A stretch of DNA of 64,000 bases from Clostridiales bacterium (GCA_022766365.1 JALENW010000033.1:1-64000), one strand, 5' to 3'; counted from the stretch's first letter, positions 46,345-54,905 are shown. The notes: generated by a model not told the origin, from the sequence alone. Numbers and translations: made by a program.

Positions 46345-47013
46345 ATGGATATTAAAATCAAAAAATCTGATATAATTGCAGTAGCAGTTAGAGAGGAACA
46401 GTATCCTCCTGAAGGTCCTGCGGAAATTGCCTTTGCCGGACGCTCCAACGTAGGCAAGTCCTCTCTTCTCAACCTGCTCACGGGAAGGCGAAAGCTGGCA
46501 AAGATAAGTGGAAGTCCGGGCAAGACACGCACAATTAACTTTTATTCGATTAATGATGATGTCCTTAGGATTGTAGATCTTCCGGGCTATGGATATGCTA
46601 GGGTTTCCAGATCTGAGAGCGAAAAATGGGGACAGATGATGGAGAACTACCTGCTCAATAGGCAAACCCTTGCAAAGGTTGTTCAGCTTGTTGATATTCG
46701 ACACAAGCCGACTCGTCAGGATGTTCAAATGTATGAGTTCTTAAAATACTATGGCCTTGATGGGATTGTTGTTGCTACAAAGGCTGACAAAATATCAGGG
46801 AACCAAATTGTTAAGGCTAAGAAGCTCATCAGAGATACACTTGACATGTCCTCGGAAGATAGGCTATATCATGTTTCTTCTCTGAATAAAACGGGACACG
46901 AACCTTTAGTTGAAGATTTATTCAGTCTCTGCAAGCGTGAGTCTTATGTAAATGACAAAAGCTGCGACGTTGCTGAAATAAAACGAATTAATACGGATAA
47001 TCAGTCTAAGTGA
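46345..47013 (+). CDS. engB: Ribosome-biogenesis GTPase EngB/YsxC
   Basis: A small GTPase (222 residues) needed for 50S ribosomal subunit assembly. G1 GRSNVGKSS, G3 DLPGYG, G4 TKAD and G2 GKTRTINFY motifs are in normal order. A longer-than-usual C-terminal tail of about 20 residues follows the core. Only a weak ribosome-binding site (AGGGAAAT) is seen. Position after lon matches the common Gram-positive gene order. Confidence 0.95.
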   Translation: MDIKIKKSDIIAVAVREEQYPPEGPAEIAFAGRSNVGKSSLLNLLTGRRKLAKISGSPGKTRTINFYSINDDVLRIVDLPGYGYARVSRSESEKWGQMMENYLLNRQTLAKVVQLVDIRHKPTRQDVQMYEFLKYYGLDGIVVATKADKISGNQIVKAKKLIRDTLDMSSEDRLYHVSSLNKTGHEPLVEDLFSLCKRESYVNDKSCDVAEIKRINTDNQSK

Positions 47014-47053
47014 ATCGGAATGAGGAATACATGCGAATTATAAGGAGTGTCAG

Positions 47054-47590
47054 ATGATGAAGAGTGAAGAAACTATTAAGGGTAAAATATTATTTACACA
47101 GGAACAGATTTGGGAAAGAGCGAAAGAGATGGGTGATGAAATCTCTAGAGATTATGAAGGAGAAGAATTAATAGTAATCGGCACCTTAAAGGGAGCCATT
47201 ATATGGATGTCAGATATATTGAAAAACCTTACTTTAGATACGAAAATTGATTTTATTTCTGCGTCCAGCTACGGATCAGGTACCACAAGTTCAGGTGTGG
47301 TAAAAATCACCAAAGATATTCACATGGATCTGTTCAACAGAAATGTTTTAATAATAGAGGATATCATTGATACAGGTACAACACTGAAATTTCTGAAGGA
47401 TTATATAGCAGAGCGCAATCCAAAGTCAGTGAAAATCTGCACACTGCTCGATAAACCTTCAAGGCGTAAAGCAGATGTGCAAGGTGACTATATTGGCTTT
47501 ACCGTAGATGATTTATTTGTAATAGGGTACGGCCTTGATTATGATCAAAAATTTAGAAATCTGCCATATATAAGCTATTTGGAAGGATAG
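47054..47590 (+). CDS. hpt: Hypoxanthine phosphoribosyltransferase
   Basis: This purine-salvage enzyme makes IMP or GMP from hypoxanthine or guanine and PRPP. The 178-residue protein has the PRPP-binding loop VLIIEDIIDTGTTL, with two acidic residues, and the flexible-loop SSYGSGTTSSG. Family-typical GTLKGAIIWMSDIL is near the N-terminus. AAGGAG lies before the ATG; the second Met is also possible. A membrane-protein gene follows 11 bases later. Confidence 0.95.
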   Translation: MMKSEETIKGKILFTQEQIWERAKEMGDEISRDYEGEELIVIGTLKGAIIWMSDILKNLTLDTKIDFISASSYGSGTTSSGVVKITKDIHMDLFNRNVLIIEDIIDTGTTLKFLKDYIAERNPKSVKICTLLDKPSRRKADVQGDYIGFTVDDLFVIGYGLDYDQKFRNLPYISYLEG

Positions 47591-47601
47591 GGAGATATCA
47601 G

Positions 47602-48264
47602 ATGAAGAAAGTCAACTACATAATATCTTTTCTGCTAGTTGTTTGCTTTCTTATTTCGGCATTGGCCATATCGTCGACACTGGCTCTTCATACGCAGACA
47701 ACATACAATTTTCACTTTAATGACGGAGATGCATTCAAAAAGACTCAGCCGCCTGTTAAGCCTGAGAAGATTTCCGGTGGGATAACCAAATATTTTGTAG
47801 ATGTGTCTGGAGATGATCTGCAAATTTATGATGTTAACGGGAAATTCAAAGACCCGATTTTTGATAAAAAAGATCAAAGGGTTATGAGAAAAGTAAAACA
47901 GATTGTCAACATTGAACTCGTAGCAGGTTTAGTTGCAGCTGTTGCATTTCTATGCTTTTATAAATATCTGTATAGCAAAGGGTTTAAGGCAGCTATAAGG
48001 GACAGGATGAAGTTTGCAATTCCTGCGGGGGTTGTTTTGGTGATTACAAGAATTGTGCTGGTGGCTGTCAAAAGTATCAGGACGAGATTTTATGCTGAAT
48101 TCATTGGAGTAAGACTTCCCAAAGATTCCCTTGTAGCAGCTGTATATGGAGATCCTTTTTTTAAAAGTTATCTGTTGTTTTCGACGATAATTGCAATGGT
48201 TATATTGGGCATTACTATGTATTTGAATAACAAAATGACAAAACCGGAAAGGATTTTTTATTGA
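47602..48264 (+). CDS. Integral membrane protein, DUF1461/TIGR01906-like
   Basis: A 220-residue protein with an N-terminal membrane segment (about residues 7-28), an outside domain of about 75 residues, and three further hydrophobic helices. FDKKDQRVMRKVKQIVNIE resembles the FD-x-E-x2-HM-x-DVK stretch of the TIGR01906 membrane family; the match is partial. Function is unknown. It follows hpt by 11 bases, and its stop codon overlaps the start of the PHP gene by one base. Confidence 0.75.
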   Translation: MKKVNYIISFLLVVCFLISALAISSTLALHTQTTYNFHFNDGDAFKKTQPPVKPEKISGGITKYFVDVSGDDLQIYDVNGKFKDPIFDKKDQRVMRKVKQIVNIELVAGLVAAVAFLCFYKYLYSKGFKAAIRDRMKFAIPAGVVLVITRIVLVAVKSIRTRFYAEFIGVRLPKDSLVAAVYGDPFFKSYLLFSTIIAMVILGITMYLNNKMTKPERIFY

Positions 48265-49094
48265 TGGAATATAAGGTCGATTATCACTTTCATTCTATAT
48301 ACTCTGATGGAACAAAGAAACCTACCGATTTGGTAAAATGGTATAAGGATAACGGTTATGATGAGATTGCACTCACAGATCACGATGGAATCGATGGTGT
48401 TAAAGAAGCTAAAATTGCAGGAGAAACTCTCGGAATACAGGTTGTTTCCGGGATTGAGCTTTCAACTGACTTAAAGACTGATTTTAAAGTCGAACCTATC
48501 GATGTACATCTTCTCGGATACAGGTTCAATGAGGAAGATGAAGCTCTTCTGAGTAAGCTTAAAGACCTTAAGGAGTTTCGAAAAAGAAGAAACGAAAAGC
48601 TTCTTGAGAAACTTCAGGAAATGGGATATGAACTTTCGTATGATGATCTGATCAGCAGACCGAATCAAACTTATGTAGGTAAACCTAATATTGCTCAGGC
48701 GCTTGTTAATAAAGGCTATATTGAAAAGTATCAAGATGCATTTGAGGAGGGGAGATTCCTTGAGAGCCCGGAGATAAGGGCAGTGAAAAAAGAAAAGCTC
48801 ACAACTTCGGAGGCTATCAGCCTTGTGAAAATGGCAGGTGGCATTGCAGTAATTGCTCATCCGATGGAAATACTCGAGAAAGAAAGATATTTTGTTGATA
48901 ATGCCGGAGATGAGGCGAAGGAGTCTTTCTTTGAGTGGCTCTTTAAAACGTTAAAAAAATTAAAGAAAGAAGGCCTGAGCGGTATTGAATGCTATCATCC
49001 GTCTGCATCGGAAGAGGACTCTGTAAGGCTTATAGAAATAGCCGAGAAATTGAAGCTTCATGTGACATCAGGTTCTGATTATCACGGACTTTGA
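48264..49094 (+). CDS. PHP-domain metal-dependent phosphoesterase
   Basis: A 276-residue protein of the PHP family. Metal-binding motifs are DYHFHSIYSDG (His-x-His), LTDHDGIDG, SGIELST, VIAHPME and SGSDYHG at the end. Relatives include the RNase AM/TrpH group and nucleoside 3',5'-bisphosphate phosphatases, so a role in RNA end processing or nucleotide recycling is likely. The ATG at 48264 overlaps the previous stop (TGATG); an in-frame TTG directly before it is the alternative. Confidence 0.9.
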   Translation: MEYKVDYHFHSIYSDGTKKPTDLVKWYKDNGYDEIALTDHDGIDGVKEAKIAGETLGIQVVSGIELSTDLKTDFKVEPIDVHLLGYRFNEEDEALLSKLKDLKEFRKRRNEKLLEKLQEMGYELSYDDLISRPNQTYVGKPNIAQALVNKGYIEKYQDAFEEGRFLESPEIRAVKKEKLTTSEAISLVKMAGGIAVIAHPMEILEKERYFVDNAGDEAKESFFEWLFKTLKKLKKEGLSGIECYHPSASEEDSVRLIEIAEKLKLHVTSGSDYHGL

Positions 49095-49229
49095 AAGGAA
49101 TGAAAGTAATTTTGATTTCACCGGATAGGCAGATGATATAATTGATATCAAGTCAGTGTATGAAAACACATGATGTGATTAAGATTGATAAAATATAGTT
49201 ATTAATAATCTATTGAAGGAGAAAGAGAG

Positions 49230-49787
49230 ATGAAAGTAGATTTTATTAATGCACCTATTGCTGCTGCAATCAGGACAGATAAGGATTTTAGTGCCGCTCT
49301 CAGATCCCAGGTGGACATGGTGTTCCTGCTCCACGCAAGCATAAACACCGTTCGCCCATGTGTAAAGGAAATCCACAGTTCAGGAAAGAAAGCATTTATT
49401 CATGTGGACTTTGCGGAGGGAATAGGGAAAGATCGTGCGGGTCTTGAATTTCTGGCAAAGCAGGGTGTTGACGGAATACTTAGCACGAGAACAGGAATCA
49501 TAAAGATGGCAAAGGATTTCGAACTTATTACTGTTCAGAGATTTTTTGTTGTTGATTCTCACTCTGTGGGTACTTCTTTGGATTCAATTAAGATTTCAAG
49601 GCCGGATCTTATTGAGATCATGCCAGGTGTGGTTACGAAAAAAATTAAAGCATTTTCTAAGGTTGTGGACATGCCAATCATTGCCGGCGGAATTGTAGAG
49701 ACAATTGAGGAAGTCAGGGCTGCCTTAAAGGCCGGAGCTGCTGTAGTATCGACAGGTGAGGTGAATCTCTGGGATGCACAGGTATAG
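49230..49787 (+). CDS. glpP: Glycerol-3-phosphate-responsive antiterminator GlpP
   Basis: The 185-residue TIM-barrel-like protein matches GlpP, which binds glycerol-3-phosphate and stops early termination of glp mRNAs in Bacillus. Family features are VDMVFLLHASINTV, FIHVDFAEGIG, GILSTRTGIIKMAK and the late SRPDLIEIMPGV and PIIAGGIVETIEE. AAGGAG precedes the ATG. No glpF, glpK or glpD gene lies in the window, so its targets are elsewhere. Confidence 0.9.
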   Translation: MKVDFINAPIAAAIRTDKDFSAALRSQVDMVFLLHASINTVRPCVKEIHSSGKKAFIHVDFAEGIGKDRAGLEFLAKQGVDGILSTRTGIIKMAKDFELITVQRFFVVDSHSVGTSLDSIKISRPDLIEIMPGVVTKKIKAFSKVVDMPIIAGGIVETIEEVRAALKAGAAVVSTGEVNLWDAQV

Positions 49788-49886
49788 CATATAAAAAGCT
49801 TTTCGCCGGGATGTAGTGAATAAAAGTTAAAACAGGTGATAGTTCAACAGTTAAATCAGCGATGCTGATATGAGAAAGGATTTGCT

Positions 49887-51575
49887 ATGAAGATTAAGTT
49901 TTGCGGAGCCGCTGAAGGTGTAACCGGATCCTGCCATTTGCTTGCGACGGATAGCCACAAAATACTTTTAGACTGTGGTCAGTATCAGGGTGGCAAGGCA
50001 CAGGATGAAATGAATTTTATGCCGTTCCCCTTTGCCGTTAACGATATTGAAGCTGTGGTTTTGAGCCATGCTCATATCGATCACTGCGGCAGATTGCCTC
50101 TGCTCGTTAAAAGAGGATATGAAGGACCTATTTATACAACTAAAGCAACTGCAGATCTTCTTGAGGTAATGCTCAAAGATAGTGCATATATTCATGAAAA
50201 AGAGGCCGAGTGGAAGAATAAGAAGGCCGATCGCCTTGGAAGAAAGCATGTAGAGCCGCTTTACACAATAGAAGATGCAGAAGATGCGCTGAAACTGGTT
50301 AAGCCTGTTTTGTATAATCAAATGGTAGAGATTAACGAGGAGATGAGGGTTGTCTTCAATGATGCGGGACACATTCTGGGATCAGCGATTGTGGAAGTTT
50401 GGGCTAAGGAAGGAGATGGGGAAAGCAAAATAGTTTTCTCCGGTGATCTTGGCATGACCGACAGACCGATTCTTCACGATCCGACGTTTATAAAGAAAGC
50501 TGATTATGTAATCATGGAAGCTACCTACGGCAGCAGGAATCATCCTGAAAACTCCGGCTCAATATCAAAACTTCTGGATATTGTTCTAGAGACTACGAAG
50601 AGGGGAGGAACGGTTATAATACCATCGTTTGCAGTCGGAAGAACGCAAGAGTTAATCTACGAGTTTAACAAATTTTTCCGAGAAGACGGAGAAATAAGGA
50701 AAAAGCTCGAAAATATCCTCATCTACGTTGACAGCCCTATGGCCAATATGGCAACTGAGGTTTTTCGGAACAATGCACAGGATTTCGATGATGAGACAAA
50801 GGAATTCATACTAAGGGGAGACAATCCATTGGATTTCCCTAATTTGAGGTTTACACGTTCAACACAGGATTCAATGGCTTTAAATGGGAACCACACGCCT
50901 AAGGTTATAATTTCTGCGAGCGGAATGTGTGAAGCAGGCCGAATCAGACACCATTTAAAGCACGGACTGTGGGATAGCAGGAACAGCATAGTTTTCGTAG
51001 GCTACCAGGCAGAAGGTACACTGGGGAGAAGATTGGTGGAAGGAGCCGAGGAAGTTAGTATAATGGGTGAGACCATTAAGGTACAGGCACAGATTCATAA
51101 TCTTGAAGGATTTTCCGGCCATGCTGATCAGAACGGACTCTTAAATTGGGTAGGTGGGTTTAGACAGGCGCCTAAGAAAATTTTCATTGTTCATGGTGAA
51201 ATAGAATCTAAAAAAATCTTCGCCGATCTTGTACGACAAAAATTTGATTACGATGTTCAGGTTGTTGAAAGCATCTCTGAGTTTGAATTGGAAAAGGATA
51301 AGGTTCAACAGCTAAGCAGCGAGAACGAAATTCCTCTTGCTGATAAAGAGGAGGTGGCTGACCTCAGATTGCAGCTGAATGAGATCAAGAAAGATCTTGA
51401 CACTATTTTAAACAATGTAGATAATGCTATGACCTCGGATATCTCTGCAAGAAAGGCTAATGATATCAATAATTATACACAAGAGCTAAAGCATATCGCT
51501 CTCAATCTGGGGGCTTCTGTTGCCCTTGAGGACAGGAGCGAATGTGAGGAACTTTATGATGGAGCTCAGCACTAG
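49887..51575 (+). CDS. Metallo-beta-lactamase/beta-CASP RNA-processing nuclease
   Basis: A 562-residue cytoplasmic MBL-fold protein with a beta-CASP domain, like CPSF-73/YSH1-type RNA nucleases. Metal ligands appear in LSHAHIDHCGRLP, the AGHILGSA loop and FSGDLGMTDRP. Beta-CASP motifs are EATYGSRNH, IPSFAVGRTQEL, ISASGMCEAGR and FSGHADQNGL. After about residue 460 a charged, probably helical tail of ~100 residues is added that the core family does not need. AGAAAGGA precedes the ATG. It is not an RNase J, which has a different layout. Confidence 0.92.
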   Translation: MKIKFCGAAEGVTGSCHLLATDSHKILLDCGQYQGGKAQDEMNFMPFPFAVNDIEAVVLSHAHIDHCGRLPLLVKRGYEGPIYTTKATADLLEVMLKDSAYIHEKEAEWKNKKADRLGRKHVEPLYTIEDAEDALKLVKPVLYNQMVEINEEMRVVFNDAGHILGSAIVEVWAKEGDGESKIVFSGDLGMTDRPILHDPTFIKKADYVIMEATYGSRNHPENSGSISKLLDIVLETTKRGGTVIIPSFAVGRTQELIYEFNKFFREDGEIRKKLENILIYVDSPMANMATEVFRNNAQDFDDETKEFILRGDNPLDFPNLRFTRSTQDSMALNGNHTPKVIISASGMCEAGRIRHHLKHGLWDSRNSIVFVGYQAEGTLGRRLVEGAEEVSIMGETIKVQAQIHNLEGFSGHADQNGLLNWVGGFRQAPKKIFIVHGEIESKKIFADLVRQKFDYDVQVVESISEFELEKDKVQQLSSENEIPLADKEEVADLRLQLNEIKKDLDTILNNVDNAMTSDISARKANDINNYTQELKHIALNLGASVALEDRSECEELYDGAQH

Positions 51576-52545
51576 AGAGATGGGAAAAGCGCATTTGACA
51601 GAACAAAACAACATTTCAGCAAAGGGTACAAAGGGCAGGTTGACCACCGGCATGCTCGTGGGTTTATGTTCAGTCCTGTGGGGGCTTTCGTTTTATGCTA
51701 CAAAGGTAGCTTTAAATGCCGGCATAACTGAAATGGAGCTTTTAGCTCTCAGATGGTCAATCGCAGCAATTGTTTTTGTGTTTTTGTCTCTCACAGGGAT
51801 TGTTAATGTGGATTTTAAAGGTAAGCATATAAGAAGTGCCGTTTACGTGGCAATGTTTCAGCCTTGCTTTTATTCTATCTTTGAAACGTGGGGGATAGGT
51901 TTAACGACTACTTCTGAGTCTTCCCTCTTAATTGCTACAATTCCTCTGATGGTTCTCGTTACAGGCAAGGTTCTTTACAAAAGGAGTTTCAGTCGTCGGA
52001 CGGGTTTTGCGATTATTCTGGCTCTTGCAGGGGTTTCAACCTGCATAGTTTTTTCAGATGGATTCTCCTTTGAAGGCAAATATTTCGGATACCTGATTGT
52101 GATGGTTGCAGTACTTCTTGGTTCTCTGTACTGCCATGCAAGTGCAAATGCCTCTTTGAAATTTACAGCCATGGAGATGACATTAGTTATGGCTGTATCG
52201 GGGGGCATATTTTTCGATGGGTTGAACTTGACTCTGGGAGGGAGGTTCATCGGGGCATTGACTCAGACGGGCAGCCTGAAGGTTATCGGAGCAGTTTTGT
52301 TCCTTGGAGTGTGTTGTTCATGTATTTGCTATATAATCTTCAACTATGTGCTTGGAAAGATGAATACGGCAACTGCAAGCAATATGATAGCAAATTCCAC
52401 GACGGCTGTCGGTGTTATTTCCGGTGTGGTACTTGCAAAGGACCCGTTTGGATGGTATACGGTAGTTGGACTGGGTATGACTATTTCAGGAATATGGCTT
52501 GCTTCAAGGGAAGAACCGATGGACCCTGCGGAAGTTATTCATTGA
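51556..52545 (+). CDS. EamA/DMT-family transporter
   Basis: A 329-residue membrane protein with ten hydrophobic helices in two EamA halves. The first half begins LVGLCSVLWGLSFYATKVAL and the second ends in MTISGIWLASREE. Family members export amino acids or other metabolites; the substrate is open. The start is uncertain: the ATG at 51556 has GAGGA before it and overlaps the nuclease gene by 20 bases. In-frame ATGs at 51559 and 51580 are alternatives. A terminator hairpin follows. Confidence 0.86.
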   Translation: MMELSTREMGKAHLTEQNNISAKGTKGRLTTGMLVGLCSVLWGLSFYATKVALNAGITEMELLALRWSIAAIVFVFLSLTGIVNVDFKGKHIRSAVYVAMFQPCFYSIFETWGIGLTTTSESSLLIATIPLMVLVTGKVLYKRSFSRRTGFAIILALAGVSTCIVFSDGFSFEGKYFGYLIVMVAVLLGSLYCHASANASLKFTAMEMTLVMAVSGGIFFDGLNLTLGGRFIGALTQTGSLKVIGAVLFLGVCCSCICYIIFNYVLGKMNTATASNMIANSTTAVGVISGVVLAKDPFGWYTVVGLGMTISGIWLASREEPMDPAEVIH

Positions 52546-52608
52546 AAGAGAGCATGCTTCAGCCTTACTCATATTTAATTTTGATACTTAAAGTTAAATG
52601 ATATTAAG

Positions 52609-52644
52609 AAAATCTCCATGTACTATTTTGTATATGGAGATTTT
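52609..52644 (+). terminator. Intrinsic terminator after the EamA gene
   Basis: AAAATCTCCAT and ATGGAGATTTT form a perfect 11-bp stem with a 14-base loop that can pair further (GTA with TAT-type bases). The stem ends in TTTT. Confidence 0.78.
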
Positions 52645-52773
52645 ACAGTTTTGTATCATAAAAATACAGAAATATACTAAATTATTACATTTCCCTTATT
52701 TTTGTTTTTATTATCTCCGGAATAATGCTATGGTAGTAGCAAAACAGATCTTTTGTTTAATAAACTGTAGAGT

Positions 52774-52834
52774 CTGAGGAAATACCTTCATTTCTTGAGC
52801 TCAGTGTTCTTACCTGTGCTGCATAGGTATCCTC
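52774..52834 (+). ncRNA. Structured 5' leader with alternative hairpins
   Basis: Before the small gene at 52856 two neighbouring hairpins can form. In the first, CTGAGGAAAT (52774-52783) pairs with ATTTC and, past a bulge, CTCAG (52790-52804). In the second, TACCT (52811-52815) pairs with AGGTA (52825-52829). A longer competing stem joins GAGG/ATACCT (52776-52787) to AGGTATCCTC (52825-52834). The latter ends just before the AAAGGAG ribosome-binding site, so switching could affect translation. No known riboswitch class was recognised. Confidence 0.4.
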
Positions 52835-52855
52835 GTAAAGAAAGGAGATTGGAAT

Positions 52856-53194
52856 ATGGCAAGGGAATGGCAACAGAGAAGACAGAAAGAGTATGTAATG
52901 CCCGATGAGGTTTATTATCAAACTTTGTGGGCCGTCAGAGATCTTCCGCGGATGGAGGATAGGTTGTTGGTAATGGAAGAAAGAGGTGAGTACGGTTCCG
53001 TTGAGAATTTATCGTTAAGATCAAGGGTAAACAGTATCAAGCTTGCGCTGGATGAAGTGCCGGATATATATCGTGAGCCGATTTTGAAGAATATTAAGTT
53101 GAGATATACCGGAAGCGAATTTCCGGATGTAATGTACAAGATTTGGAAGCAGAGGTTTTTATATAATGTTGCAAGAAATCTGTCTATTATGTAG
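52856..53194 (+). CDS. Small protein of unknown function, weakly RinA/ArpU-like
   Basis: A 112-residue charged protein with an excellent ribosome-binding site (AAAGGAG, then TTGGAAT before the ATG). I do not recognise it with confidence. The C-terminal stretch VPDIYREPILKNIKL and KIWKQRFLYNVARNL loosely resembles the end of RinA/ArpU-type phage late regulators, which have a sigma-like helix-turn-helix. No phage genes are nearby. It stands alone between a terminator, a structured leader and a downstream terminator, so it is expressed as a single gene. Confidence 0.7.
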   Translation: MAREWQQRRQKEYVMPDEVYYQTLWAVRDLPRMEDRLLVMEERGEYGSVENLSLRSRVNSIKLALDEVPDIYREPILKNIKLRYTGSEFPDVMYKIWKQRFLYNVARNLSIM

Positions 53195-53300
53195 TTGATT
53201 AATTGATTGAATTTTAGCTTATACCATATATTTAAAACAGCGAGCTATACATACAATGCTGAGATACGATTAAAATGCCGTTGTAAATGATACTTTAAAG

Positions 53301-53334
53301 AAGGACTGCACAGTGATTGGTGCAGTCTTTTTTT
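53301..53334 (+). terminator. Intrinsic terminator after the small unknown gene
   Basis: GACTGCAC at 53304-53311 pairs with GTGCAGTC at 53320-53327 across an eight-base loop, followed by seven T residues. Confidence 0.88.
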
Positions 53335-53473
53335 CTTGAATCTTAACATCATGAAAAAATAATTTGACAGTTTTGGATATTTATGCTATGATTGCCATCG
53401 ATTCATAAATATTGCAATTGCTTGTAAAGCTTAGACAAGGTAAAATTTATTTTAAGAAAATTAAAAATCCTTC

Positions 53474-53502
53474 TTGACAATTGTCGCTGCAAGCTGTAAA
53501 AT
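53474..53502 (+). promoter_or_regulatory. Sigma-A-type promoter of the tRNA array
   Basis: A perfect -35 TTGACA (53474-53479) and a near-consensus -10 TAAAAT (53497-53502) are separated by 17 bases. They lie 24 bases before the first tRNA of the array, the expected distance for a stable-RNA promoter. The rest of 53335-53525 holds nothing else I can support. Confidence 0.82.
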
Positions 53503-53525
53503 ATACAAGCACGTTAAATGTGTGA

Positions 53526-53601
53526 GGGCGCATAGCTCAGCTGGGAGAGCACCTGCCTTACAAGCAGGGGGTCATAGGTTCGAGCCCTATTGCGCCCACC
53601 A
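53526..53601 (+). tRNA. tRNA-Val(TAC)
   Basis: 76-base cloverleaf with encoded CCA; acceptor GGGCGCA/TGCGCCC; anticodon loop CTTACAA. First of 15 tRNAs transcribed together. Confidence 0.97.
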
Positions 53602-53612
53602 TATATCAGGAT

Positions 53613-53689
53613 GGCCTGGTAGTTCAGTTGGTTAGAATGCCAGCCTGTCACGCTGGAGGTCGACGGTTCGAGCCCGTTCCAGGTCGCCA
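53613..53689 (+). tRNA. tRNA-Asp(GTC)
   Basis: 77 bases with CCA; acceptor GGCCTGG/CCAGGTC; anticodon loop CTGTCAC. Its GUC anticodon makes it a substrate for queuosine, relevant to the QueH domain encoded at 60256. Confidence 0.97.
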
Positions 53690-53709
53690 TTTTTTAAAGA
53701 TGTTAATAT

Positions 53710-53784
53710 GCTGGCGTGGCTCAACGGTAGAGCAGCTGATTTGTAATCAGCAGGTTGGGGGTTCGATTCCCTCCGCCAGCTCCA
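53710..53784 (+). tRNA. tRNA-Thr(TGT)
   Basis: 75 bases with CCA; acceptor GCTGGCG/CGCCAGC; anticodon loop TTTGTAA. Confidence 0.97.
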
Positions 53785-53828
53785 TTACTCCAATATGATT
53801 GGAAAGCGACTAAATTTGAAGTTTTCCT

Positions 53829-53913
53829 CGAGGGATTCCCGAGTGGCCAAAGGGGGCGGACTGTAAATCCGTTAGCTGAGCTTTCGATGGTTCGAATCCA
53901 TCTCCCTCGACCA
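53829..53913 (+). tRNA. tRNA-Tyr(GTA), with C1:G72
   Basis: An 85-base class II tRNA with long variable arm and CCA. The anticodon loop is CTGTAAA. The acceptor CGAGGGA pairs fully with TCCCTCG, so the first pair is C1:G72, where bacterial tRNA-Tyr normally has G1:C72. The pairing is intact on both strands, so a single base error would not explain it. It is also a queuosine-type tRNA. Confidence 0.93.
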
Positions 53914-53926
53914 ATTTTACAGATTT

Positions 53927-54001
53927 GCGGAAGTGGCTCAGGGGTAGAGCATCGCCTTGCCAAGGCGAGGGTCGCGAGTTCGAATCTCGTCTTCCGCTCC
54001 A
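53927..54001 (+). tRNA. tRNA-Gly(GCC)
   Basis: 75 bases with CCA; acceptor GCGGAAG/CTTCCGC; anticodon loop TTGCCAA. Confidence 0.97.
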
Positions 54002-54005
54002 TTGT

Positions 54006-54079
<74 letters not shown>

Positions 54080-54108
54080 TTTTCAAATTTAGTCGATTGT
54101 AAAAGTGT

Positions 54109-54185
54109 GGGCTCATAGCTCAGTTGGATAGAGCAACGGCCTTCTAAGCCGTGTGTCTGGGGTTCGAATCCCTATGGGCTCACCA
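54109..54185 (+). tRNA. tRNA-Arg(TCT)
   Basis: 77 bases with CCA; acceptor GGGCTCA pairs with TGGGCTC using two G-U pairs; anticodon loop CTTCTAA. It reads AGA, a favoured arginine codon in the AT-richer part of the window. Confidence 0.95.
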
Positions 54186-54202
54186 TTTTTATTGCTTTCT
54201 AT

Positions 54203-54277
54203 TGGGGTATAGCCAAGTGGTAAGGCAACGGACTTTGACTCCGTCATTCGTAGGTTCGAGTCCTGCTACCCCAGCCA
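54203..54277 (+). tRNA. tRNA-Gln(TTG)
   Basis: 75 bases with CCA; acceptor TGGGGTA/TACCCCA; anticodon loop CTTTGAC. Confidence 0.97.
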
Positions 54278-54281
54278 ATGA

Positions 54282-54357
54282 GACCCATTAGCTCAGTCGG
54301 CAGAGCACTTGACTTTTAATCAAGGTGTCCGGAGTTCGAATCTCCGATGGGTCACCA
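54282..54357 (+). tRNA. tRNA-Lys(TTT)
   Basis: 76 bases with CCA; acceptor GACCCAT/ATGGGTC; anticodon loop CTTTTAA. Confidence 0.97.
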
Positions 54358-54415
54358 TTTATTATCGCCGACGTTAATGATGGACGACTTGATAAGATTG
54401 TAATTTGCCATCTAT

Positions 54416-54504
54416 GGAGAGGTATCGAAGTGGTCATAACGAGGCGGTCTTGAAAACCGTTTGGGCGCAAGCCCACGTGGGTTCGAATCCCACCCTCTCC
54501 GCCA
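54416..54504 (+). tRNA. tRNA-Ser(TGA)
   Basis: 89-base class II tRNA with CCA; acceptor GGAGAGG/CCTCTCC; anticodon loop CTTGAAA; variable arm TGGGCGCAAGCCCA-like hairpin. Confidence 0.97.
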
Positions 54505-54619
54505 ATATTTTGAATAATATGCATTCGACGTAAGCAGCCGGCTATGATATTTGAACATAGCAAATATGTTTGCCAAATGAAGGTGGTACTTCGTCGATTG
54601 GAAAAAGAAAGTTCAGCTT

Positions 54620-54713
54620 GGAGAAGTACTCAAGAGGCTGAAGAGGACGGTTTGCTAAACCGTTAGGGTTCGTTATTTGGGCCGCATGGGTTCGAATCCC
54701 ATCTTCTCCGCCA
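54620..54713 (+). tRNA. tRNA-Ser(GCT)
   Basis: 94-base class II tRNA with CCA; acceptor GGAGAAG/CTTCTCC; anticodon loop TTGCTAA. The 115-base gap before it holds no gene I can support. Confidence 0.96.
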
Positions 54714-54716
54714 TAT

Positions 54717-54792
54717 AGGGGTATAGCTCAGTTGGTAGAGCAGTGGTCTCCAAAACCACGTGCCGTGGGTTCGAATCCTACTGCCCCTGCCA
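54717..54792 (+). tRNA. tRNA-Trp(CCA)
   Basis: 76 bases with encoded CCA end; acceptor AGGGGTA/TGCCCCT (one T-G pair); anticodon loop CTCCAAA. Confidence 0.96.
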
Positions 54793-54812
54793 ATTTCTTT
54801 TCAAGCCTATGT

Positions 54813-54889
54813 CGGGGTGTAGCGCAGTTTGGTAGCGCAACTGGTTTGGGACCAGTGGGCCGCGGGTTCAAATCCTGCCACCCCGACCA
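54813..54889 (+). tRNA. tRNA-Pro(TGG)
   Basis: 77 bases with CCA; acceptor CGGGGTG/CACCCCG; anticodon loop TTTGGGA. Confidence 0.97.
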
Positions 54890-54905
54890 TTTTTTACGAA
54901 AGCGT

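Noticed and set aside
52856..53194. Calling the 112-residue protein a phage late regulator
   Set aside because: The resemblance to RinA/ArpU is limited to a short C-terminal pattern and no phage genes are nearby, so it is left as unknown.
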